From Chloroflexota bacterium (GTDB taxonomy: Bacteria; Chloroflexota; UBA6077; JACCZL01): DNA of 5,776 bases. Location: NCBI GenBank assembly GCA_013695975.1, contig JACCZL010000868.1, positions 1 to 5,776 of the forward strand, given 5' to 3'. Below the pieces are notes generated by a model that was not told the origin of the DNA, made no database searches, and saw only the letters and a program-made list of their open reading frames with translations. Of this stretch, positions 1 through 5,117 are shown in pieces; positions within the stretch are counted from its first letter, which is position 1; each line of letters starts with the position of its first letter. The position numbers and the translations under genes are program-made.

Positions 1-1
1 C

Positions 2-358
2 GAGTTCCCCGGGCTGCCACGCTATCCGGGGTCGGTCCGCATCGCCTACTCGCAGCGGGTCGAGGGCGGACTGGTCGTGACCGAGGCAAACTACGCGGCC
101 CAGGCCGAGCTCGACGCGGTCCGCGAGTTATACCGCCAAGTGTTCCAGTCCGAGGGCTGGTCCGTGGTCGACATCCGCTTCTCGCAGGACCGCTGGACCT
201 TCTTCGTCGTCCAGGGCGCTCGCGAGGCGCTCATCGAGATCGAGTCGCGCGGGGCGCTAGTGGAGGTCGCCCTCGGCCTCAGCGAGCCGTGGGGTGACGG
301 GGGGCCTGTCGGCGTGGGGGGTGACGATCAGGTGCTCGTCGGCGGGTCGAAGCGGTAG
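2..358 (+). CDS. C-terminal part of an unrecognised protein (5' end outside window)
   Basis: The frame is open from the first complete codon at position 2 to a TAG at 356-358, giving 118 residues. A GTG at 77 could serve as a start, but the residues before it (PGLPRYPGSVRIAY and onward) read like normal folded protein, so I treat the gene as cut by the window edge. The visible part looks like one small alpha/beta domain: an Ala/Glu/Leu-rich helix (EANYAAQAELDAVRELYRQV), then alternating strands containing GWSVVDIRF, WTFFVVQG and REALIEIESR. No catalytic motif, signal peptide or membrane segment is visible, and I do not recognise the family. The last ~20 residues after LSEPW are Gly/Asp/Val-rich and low in complexity, and the final 31 bp are antisense to the response regulator's end. 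That tail may be a recent extension rather than part of the fold. Confidence 0.6.
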   Translation, partial: EFPGLPRYPGSVRIAYSQRVEGGLVVTEANYAAQAELDAVRELYRQVFQSEGWSVVDIRFSQDRWTFFVVQGAREALIEIESRGALVEVALGLSEPWGDGGPVGVGGDDQVLVGGSKR

Positions 359-1008
359 CCGGCGCCGCGGATCGTCGTGATCAGGGACGGCTCGCCCCCT
401 CGGTCGATCTTGCGGCGCAGGTAGCGGATGTACACGTCGACGACGTTCGAGCCGCCGTCGAAGGCGTACTCCCAGACCGCGGACAGGATCTGCTGGCGCG
501 AAAGGACTTGCCCCGGATGGCGCATGAAGTACTCGAGCAGGGCGAACTCGCGGCTGGACAGCTCGACCGGCCTGGACCCCCGCCGGGCGCGGCGCGACAG
601 GAGGTCGACCCACAGGTCGCCAGCCTCGAGCTGGGCCGCCCGCGGCTGGTCGGCGCGCCGCGTCAGGGCGCGAATCCGCGCCAGCAGCTCCTCGAACGCG
701 AACGGCTTGGTCAGGTAGTCGTCGGCGCCGGCGTCCAGGGCGCTCACCTTGTTGCGGAGGTCGTCGCGGGCGGTGAGCATCAGGACCGGCAGCCCGGGGC
801 GCACGGCCCGGATGCGCCTGAGGACCTCGTGGCCGTCGAGCCCCGGTAGCGAGATGTCCAGCAGCACGAAGTCGACCGTCTCGTCGACGGCCAGCAGCAC
901 GCCATCGTCGCCGTTGTCGGCGCTGACGACCTGATGGCCGTGCGCCGTGAGCCCCCGCTCGAGGAACCGCACGATGCCCAACTCGTCCTCGATGATCAGA
1001 ATTCGCAT
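328..1008 (-). CDS. OmpR/PhoB-family two-component response regulator
   Basis: This 226-residue protein has the usual length for a DNA-binding response regulator. Residues 1-117 form a receiver: acidic pair E7/D8, phospho-acceptor D51 in VLLDISLPGLDG, switch T79 in LMLTARDD, and K101 in DDYLTKPF. Residues ~128-222 form an OmpR-type winged helix, with LSSREFALLEYFMRHPGQVL near 150-169, a recognition helix around 188-202 (NVVDVYIRYLRRKID) and the C-terminal wing GAGYRF. In the cytoplasm it should be phosphorylated by a histidine kinase and bind promoter DNA. The natural partner is the kinase transcribed divergently 60 bp away. The ATG at 1008 is chosen because the receiver's first strand (MRILIIEDE) begins there and a perfect TATAAT lies just upstream. 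No Shine-Dalgarno sequence precedes it. The target genes cannot be inferred; autoregulation of the shared promoter is plausible but not shown. Confidence 0.96.
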   Translation of the reverse strand: MRILIIEDELGIVRFLERGLTAHGHQVVSADNGDDGVLLAVDETVDFVLLDISLPGLDGHEVLRRIRAVRPGLPVLMLTARDDLRNKVSALDAGADDYLTKPFAFEELLARIRALTRRADQPRAAQLEAGDLWVDLLSRRARRGSRPVELSSREFALLEYFMRHPGQVLSRQQILSAVWEYAFDGGSNVVDVYIRYLRRKIDRGGEPSLITTIRGAGYRFDPPTST

Positions 1009-1018
1009 GGCCGCGAGG

Positions 1019-1046
1019 TTGGATTATAGTGGGGTCGGAGGATAAT
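1019..1046 (+). promoter_or_regulatory. Putative promoter for the kinase-receiver operon
   Basis: The plus strand carries GATAAT at 1041-1046 (5 of 6 to the -10 consensus), with TTGGAT at 1019-1024 (3 of 6 to -35) after a 16-bp spacer. Predicted transcription would begin near 1053, giving a leader of ~16-25 nt before the kinase start. The -10 boxes of the two divergent promoters are mirror images: GATTAT (1022-1027) and ATAATC (1042-1047) form a perfect inverted repeat. Each -35 region overlaps the opposing -10. The -35 match is weak. Confidence 0.4.
1023..1028 (-). promoter_or_regulatory. Putative -10 box for the response regulator
   Basis: The minus strand reads TATAAT, a perfect sigma-70 -10 consensus and an unusually AT-rich hexamer in this DNA, 14 bp upstream of the regulator's ATG. 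A start site about 7 bp downstream would leave a leader of only ~8 nt with no ribosome site. At a 17-bp spacing the -35 position is CGGCGA, which is poor, so the promoter may need an activator or another sigma factor. It is assigned from sequence alone. Confidence 0.5.
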
Positions 1047-1068
1047 CGCCGGTGACACCGAGGCGAGG

Positions 1069-2505
1069 ATGCCCGGCATGAGGCGGCTCACAGGGATCCG
1101 GATCCAGCCGGAGTGGGCCGCCGTCGCGGCGGTGGCCGGCCTGCTCGCCATGCTCGTCCTCGACAGCGTCGTGGGGCTCGTCCTCAACCAGCGGGTCGAG
1201 ACGATCATCGACCAGGCGCTCGACTACGACGTCGAGCTCGAAGACCAGGCCGACGACCTCAGGGTCGCCGTCCTCGACGTCCGCCACTACCACCGCAACA
1301 TCGCTTTCGCCGGCCCGTCGCGGGGCGCGATCGCCGACCTCGAGCGCGCCTACCAGTGGCTGCACGAGCAGGTCGAGGCGCTCGAGCGGCTCGGCGTCCG
1401 CGACCCCGGGGCACCCCAACCGGACCACATCCGCGAGCTGGCAGAGCGCTACTACGCCGAGTTTCGGCCGGCGGTGGACCGCTACGACGACGATCGCGAG
1501 GCATTCACCTCGGCGAGCGACCGTGGCCTGGTCAGGCTCGCCGAGCTCGACCGCGCCGCCGAGGTGATCGACAAGTTGGGCGAGGAGCGCGCGGCGGCGG
1601 CCCTGGAGAGCGTCGAGCAGGCGACCACCACCGCGCGGCTCGTGCTGTTCGCGGTCCTCGGCGGCCTGGTCCCGATCGGGGCTCTGCTAGCCTATTCGGC
1701 AGTCCGCATGGTCGGCGAGCTCCGCCGGCTGTCCGCCCAGCAGCAGGCGGCGGCCGAGGCGCTCGCCCGGGCCGCGCAAGCGAAGAGCGACTTCCTGGCC
1801 GACGTCTCGCACGAGCTGCGGACGCCGCTGACCGTGCTGCGCGGGAATGCCGAGGTCGGTCTGGAGCTCGACCGTCAGTGCGCCCACACGGAGATCCTCG
1901 AAGAGATCGTCAAGGAATCGGCGCGGACGTCGCGGATGGTCGAGGACCTGTTGTTCCTCGCGCGATCCGACTCCGCGGCGCCGCCACTCGAGCTAGAGAC
2001 GGTCGGCGTGGCTCCCTTCCTGGCTGAGCTGGCGGCGCGCGCCGAGATCCTGGCTCGGGAACGCGGCGCATCGCTCGAGGTTACGTTGAACGGGAATGGG
2101 CAGGTGCGGATCGAGCCGACCCGAATCGAGCAGGCTGTGCTGGTCCTGGTCGACAACGCCGCGAAGTACAGCCCGGACGGCGAATCCGTCGCCCTCACGT
2201 CGGCGACGAGCCGCGGTGAGCTGTGCATCGCGGTTGCGGATCGCGGGCCCGGCATCCCGGCGGCGGATCTGCCGCGGATCTTCGAGCGCTTCTACCGCGT
2301 CGACAAGGCGCGAGCGCGGAAGGAGGGCGGCGCCGGGCTCGGGCTCGCCATCGCCAAGACGATTGCCGAAACCCATGGCGGCCGGATCGAGGCGGCCAGC
2401 CGCGTCGGCGAGGGGACGCACATGTCGCTCTACATCCCGCTAGTGGGCACGTCCCAGTCGGCCGAACGGACACTCGAGCCCTCGACGGAGGGGCGCGGCT
2501 CGTGA
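1069..2505 (+). CDS. Membrane-bound sensor histidine kinase
   Basis: This 478-residue protein has two predicted membrane helices (about residues 16-39 and 189-213) flanking a ~145-residue extracytoplasmic segment. That segment is rich in charged amphipathic helices and resembles a four-helix-bundle (CHASE3-like) sensor, though the ligand is unknown. No clear HAMP domain follows helix 2, only a short Ala/Gln-rich helix. The HisKA H-box is SDFLADVSHELRTPL with phospho-acceptor H248. The ATPase domain shows an N-box with N363 (VDNAAKYSP), G1 DRGPGIP (391-397), F-box IFERFYR (404-410) and G2 GAGLGLAIAK (421-430), so the kinase looks fully active. Two starts are possible: ATG 1069 with GAGG at 1060-1063, or ATG 1078 with GAGG at 1065-1068. 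Likely partners are the divergent OmpR-type regulator and the receiver whose start overlaps its stop. Confidence 0.95.
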   Translation: MPGMRRLTGIRIQPEWAAVAAVAGLLAMLVLDSVVGLVLNQRVETIIDQALDYDVELEDQADDLRVAVLDVRHYHRNIAFAGPSRGAIADLERAYQWLHEQVEALERLGVRDPGAPQPDHIRELAERYYAEFRPAVDRYDDDREAFTSASDRGLVRLAELDRAAEVIDKLGEERAAAALESVEQATTTARLVLFAVLGGLVPIGALLAYSAVRMVGELRRLSAQQQAAAEALARAAQAKSDFLADVSHELRTPLTVLRGNAEVGLELDRQCAHTEILEEIVKESARTSRMVEDLLFLARSDSAAPPLELETVGVAPFLAELAARAEILARERGASLEVTLNGNGQVRIEPTRIEQAVLVLVDNAAKYSPDGESVALTSATSRGELCIAVADRGPGIPAADLPRIFERFYRVDKARARKEGGAGLGLAIAKTIAETHGGRIEAASRVGEGTHMSLYIPLVGTSQSAERTLEPSTEGRGS

Positions 2506-3620
2506 GTGCCGGGCGAGTGCTCGTGATCGAGGACGACGCCAGGATCGCCACCATGCTGCGGCTCGGGCTGGCCCTCAAGGGATTCGAGGCGACCGTCGCC
2601 GAAGATGGGTTGGCTGGGCGCTCGGCGTGGCTGGCCGACGGCTTCGACATCGTCCTGCTCGACGTGATGCTGCCCGGGATCGACGGCATCAGCCTGTGCG
2701 CGGAACGGCGAGCCGTCGGCGACCGGACGCCGGTCATCATCCTCACCGCTCGCGACGACGAGACCACCCGTCTCCGCGGGATGGCCGCGGGCGCCACGGA
2801 TTACCTCACCAAGCCGTTCTCCTACGCGGACCTGATGCGGCGGATCGAGCTCCTCCTCGCCGCCGGGGAGGCGAGCTGAACCGGGATTGAGTTCCCGGCC
2901 GGTCGGGCACACGCCCAGGAGGGGGCAGTCGGTGCAGCGTGGGTCGCGCTTGCGGCAGCGGGCGATGCTGTGGCGGACGATCAAGGCGTGGTACTCGTTG
3001 AAGAGCGGCGCGTCGGCGGGCAGGCGGTCCATGAAGAAGGCCTGCCAGGCGTGGTAGAGGCGGGCGGGGGAGCGAAGGAGGGTGGCGTCGTCGGGTGGGC
3101 CGAGGCTGAGGCGGCGGAAGAGGCGCACGGTGTAGGCGTCGACGACGAAGCTCGGGCGGCCGGCGGCGTAGAGGATGATGGCGTCGGCGGTCTCCTCGCC
3201 GATCCCGTAGGTCGCCAGCAGCGTCGAACGCGGCTCGGGTGGGGGGAGGGCGAAGAGCCGATCCAGGTCGCCGTCGAAGTCGTCGACGAGCATCTGGACG
3301 AAGGCGCGGAGGCGGCGGGCCTTGACCGTGTAGTAGCCCGACGGACGAAGCAGCGTCTCCAGCTCTGCCAGGGGCAGGCCGAGGAGGGCGCGCGGGGTCA
3401 GCGCGGCCGCCGCGCGGAGGTTTGCCAGGGCGTGCTCGACGTTGGTCCAGGCGACCGACTGGGTGAGGATGGCCCCGACGGCGACGACGAACGGATCCTC
3501 GGCGCCGGGCCACCAGCCCTGTGGGCCGTAGGTGGCGAGCAGGCGGTCGTAGACGTCGAGGAGCCCGGCGTCGGCCGCCGCGGGGGTGTCGTGCATGCTG
3601 GCGTCCGCCTGGTGTTCCAT
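2430..3620 (-). CDS. MagIII/endonuclease III-like DNA glycosylase (HhH-GPD) with antisense read-through tail
   Basis: Residues 1-242 form an HhH-GPD base-excision glycosylase like H. pylori MagIII (COG2231). Seen are WWP (36-38), GAILTQSVAWTNVEHAL, RPSGYY (92-97), a helix-hairpin-helix with GIGEETADAIILYA (139-152), and catalytic D161 in FVVDAYT. The 4Fe-4S loop C222-x6-C229-x2-C232-x5-C238 is intact. At the position of endonuclease III's catalytic lysine (GVGRKTA) there is E143, so it should be a glycosylase without lyase activity, plausibly removing alkylated bases such as 3-methyladenine; the substrate is inferred. Family members usually end soon after the last cysteine, but this frame runs ~155 residues further, antisense to the entire receiver gene and the kinase end. 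The tail is polar and low in hydrophobic residues and is probably not a domain. The ATG at 3620 or the internal ATG at 3596 could be the start; neither has a convincing ribosome site. It is probably the third gene of the minus-strand group. Confidence 0.85.
   Translation of the reverse strand: MEHQADASMHDTPAAADAGLLDVYDRLLATYGPQGWWPGAEDPFVVAVGAILTQSVAWTNVEHALANLRAAAALTPRALLGLPLAELETLLRPSGYYTVKARRLRAFVQMLVDDFDGDLDRLFALPPPEPRSTLLATYGIGEETADAIILYAAGRPSFVVDAYTVRLFRRLSLGPPDDATLLRSPARLYHAWQAFFMDRLPADAPLFNEYHALIVRHSIARCRKRDPRCTDCPLLGVCPTGRELNPGSARLPGGEEELDPPHQVRVGERLGEVIRGARGHPAETGGLVVASGEDDDRRPVADGSPFRAQADAVDPGQHHVEQDDVEAVGQPRRAPSQPIFGDGRLESLEGQPEPQHGGDPGVVLDHEHSPGTHEPRPSVEGSSVRSADWDVPTSGM
2487..2491 (+). 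promoter_or_regulatory. Ribosome binding site for the stand-alone receiver
   Basis: GGAGG lies 10 nt before the GTG at 2502, inside the last codons of the kinase gene. It is the clearest Shine-Dalgarno sequence in the window and settles the receiver's start at the GTGA overlap, rather than at codons further upstream in the same open frame, which are a shadow of the kinase. Confidence 0.7.
2502..2879 (+). CDS. Stand-alone receiver (single-domain response regulator)
   Basis: This 125-residue protein is a receiver domain and nothing else. It has acidic residues E10-D11-D12, phospho-acceptor D54 in IVLLDVMLPGIDG, T82 in VIILTARDDE and K104 in TDYLTKPF, followed by the last helix (ADLMRRIELLLAA) and a stop. 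The catalytic set is complete, so it should accept phosphate. The sequence resembles the receiver half of OmpR-type regulators, as if the winged helix had been lost. The GTG start shares 4 bp with the kinase TGA stop (GTGA) and has a good ribosome site, so translational coupling is likely. Such proteins can serve as phosphate sinks, relay intermediates or kinase modulators; which applies here is inference. The whole gene lies antisense to the open C-terminal extension of the glycosylase frame. Confidence 0.93.
   Translation: MSAGRVLVIEDDARIATMLRLGLALKGFEATVAEDGLAGRSAWLADGFDIVLLDVMLPGIDGISLCAERRAVGDRTPVIILTARDDETTRLRGMAAGATDYLTKPFSYADLMRRIELLLAAGEAS
2881..2898. terminator. Short hairpin between convergent genes
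   Basis: CCGGGA (2881-2886) and TCCCGG (2893-2898) form a perfect 6-bp stem around a 6-nt loop, beginning one base after the receiver stop codon. It also lies just after the last cysteine codon of the convergent glycosylase, where that gene would normally end. Position suggests a transcription end element usable in both directions. No U-tract follows on either strand, so it is not a classical intrinsic terminator. Confidence 0.3.
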
Positions 3621-3650
3621 GTGGGTCCGTCTACCGAACTGGTACGCCCT

Positions 3651-3676
3651 GAGGGCGACCGGCCGGTCGCCCCTAC
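3651..3676 (-). repeat. 26-bp palindromic (REP/MITE-like) repeat, copy 1
   Basis: Read on the minus strand, this is GTAGGGGCG, then the self-complementary ACCGGCCGGT, then CGCCCTC. The central 20 bp (3653-3672) are a perfect palindrome. It begins within the oxidoreductase stop codon and fills half of the 52-bp gap before the glycosylase gene. In RNA it would fold into a very stable hairpin and might set mRNA ends or the expression ratio of the two genes. There is no U-tract. A second copy with the same flanking arms is at 5607-5632. Confidence 0.75.
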
Positions 3677-5097
3677 AGCCTCGCTCGGAGGACCGCGCGG
3701 GCAGCGGAGTAGCCGCACATGCCGTGGACGCCGCCGCCGGGTGGGGTCGACGAGGAGCAGAGATAGACCCCTCGGGCGGGGGTCGAGTAGGGGACGAGGC
3801 GCGCGACGGGACGGGTGAACAGTTGGCGAAGGTCCTGGACGCCGCCGTTGATGTCGCCGCCGACGTAGTTGGGGTTGTGCCGTTCGAGGTCGGCCGGCGA
3901 CATCACGCTGCGGGCAAGGATCCGGTCGCGGAAGCCGGGCGCGAAGCGCTCGATCTGCGCCTCGATCCGCTCGGTCATGTCGAAGCGGGAGCCGTTGGGG
4001 ACGTGGCAGTAGGCCCAGGCGGTGTGCCGACCGGGCGGTGCACGGGTCGGGTCGAACAGGCTCGGCTGTGCCAGGAGGACGAACGGCCGCTCGGGATGCT
4101 CGCCCCGCCCGACAGTCGCCTCGCCGGCCGCGATCTCGGCGAGGGTCCCGCCGAGGTGGACCGTGCCAGCCCGCGCACAGGCGGAGGCGGTCCACGGGAT
4201 CGGGCCGTCGAGGGCCCAATCGACCTTGAACGCGGCTGCGCCGTAGCGGTAGCCGGCCAGCTTCCGCCGGTAGCTGGCCGGGAAGCGCGGGCCGGCGATG
4301 GCGAGCAACTGGCGCGGCGTTACGTCGAAGAGCACCGCGCGGGCCGCCGGCAGGTCGTCGACGGCTTGGACGCGATGGGCGGTGACGACGTCGCCACCGA
4401 GCGAGCGGAGATGGGCGGTCAGGGCGTCGGCGATCCGCTGGGATCCGCGGCGTGGGATCGGCCAGCCGACAGCGTGACCGAGCATCCCGAGGATCAGCCC
4501 GAACGCCGCAGTCGCCGGATGCTCGAGCGGCTGGATGGCATGGGCCGCGAGGCCCGCGAAGAGGGCGTGCGCGCGTTCACCGCGGAAGAGCAGCCGCGCC
4601 AGGGCGCTGGCCGGCAGGAGCGCGAGCGGACCGAAGCGGGCGAGCGCCAGCAGGTGGCGCGGGGCCTTGAGCGGCCCGAGAAACTCGACCAGAACCTTGT
4701 TCGTGTCGGCGACGAGCGGGCCGATCCAGCGCCGGTAGGCGGCGGCGTCGCGCCCAAGGCCGGCGGCGGTGGCGGCGACCGACCGTTCGAGCACGATCGC
4801 GGTGCCGTCGTCGAGGGGATGGGCGAGCGGGGCGTCCGGGTGGATCCAGGTCAGCCCGTGGGTGGCGAGCGACAGGCCGCGGAAGAACGGCGAGCCGACC
4901 CCGAGTGGGTGGACTGCCGAGCAGACGTCGTGGACGAAGCCGGGCAGGGTCAGCTCGGCCGAGCGGGCGCCCCCACCGACGGTCGCCTCGGCCTCGATGA
5001 CACGGACAGACCGCCCGGCCCGTGCCAGGGTGATCGCCGCCGCCAGGCCGTTCGGCCCGGCGCCGACGACGATCGCATCATGGTCGTGATGGGTCAT
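3673..5097 (-). CDS. FAD-dependent oxidoreductase, phytoene desaturase/PYROXD2-like
   Basis: This 474-residue protein has an N-terminal Rossmann dinucleotide-binding fold, DAIVVGAGPNGLAAAITLARAG, with the GxGxxG glycines at 12, 14 and 17. E35 in RVIEAE is placed to bind the FAD ribose, followed by GGGARSAELTLPGFVHD (41-57). The C-terminal FAD motif PGGGVHGMCGYSAA (453-466) completes the fold typical of COG1233 amine-oxidase/carotenoid-desaturase relatives. The length is normal. The substrate is unknown; no carotenoid gene lies nearby, so calling it a desaturase would overreach. The ATG at 5097 is chosen because the fold begins a few residues later; a GTG two codons upstream is possible, and no clear ribosome site is seen. 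It starts 20 bp after the alkyltransferase stop, which suggests co-transcription. Its TAG stop is part of palindromic repeat copy 1. The very long open frame opposite it is an antisense shadow. Confidence 0.9.
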   Translation of the reverse strand: MTHHDHDAIVVGAGPNGLAAAITLARAGRSVRVIEAEATVGGGARSAELTLPGFVHDVCSAVHPLGVGSPFFRGLSLATHGLTWIHPDAPLAHPLDDGTAIVLERSVAATAAGLGRDAAAYRRWIGPLVADTNKVLVEFLGPLKAPRHLLALARFGPLALLPASALARLLFRGERAHALFAGLAAHAIQPLEHPATAAFGLILGMLGHAVGWPIPRRGSQRIADALTAHLRSLGGDVVTAHRVQAVDDLPAARAVLFDVTPRQLLAIAGPRFPASYRRKLAGYRYGAAAFKVDWALDGPIPWTASACARAGTVHLGGTLAEIAAGEATVGRGEHPERPFVLLAQPSLFDPTRAPPGRHTAWAYCHVPNGSRFDMTERIEAQIERFAPGFRDRILARSVMSPADLERHNPNYVGGDINGGVQDLRQLFTRPVARLVPYSTPARGVYLCSSSTPPGGGVHGMCGYSAARAVLRARL

Positions 5098-5117
5098 CGA
5101 CACACGGTAGCACGTCG

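Noticed and set aside
291..321. G-quadruplex on the plus strand
   Set aside because: Only three runs of three or more guanines are present, with one GG between, so at best a weak two-layer structure.
1113..2027. A 304-residue plus-strand frame within the kinase gene
   Set aside because: Almost wholly Arg/Gly/Pro/Ala low-complexity translation, a shadow of the kinase frame.
2223..2501. Longer receiver starting inside the kinase gene at 2223
   Set aside because: The extra residues are an off-frame reading of the kinase ATPase domain. The GTG at 2502 has a GGAGG at proper distance and starts the receiver fold.
3653..3672. Intrinsic terminator after the oxidoreductase
   Set aside because: The hairpin is strong but no U-rich tract follows on either strand, and a second copy occurs inside a coding sequence, so it is better called a dispersed repeat.
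3398..4219. A minus-strand frame spanning the oxidoreductase end and glycosylase start
   Set aside because: Off-frame Arg/Pro-rich translation of two real genes; no domain.
3673..5097. Carotenoid (phytoene) desaturase as specific function
   Set aside because: The fold fits, but the superfamily is broad and no phytoene synthase or other carotenoid gene is nearby.
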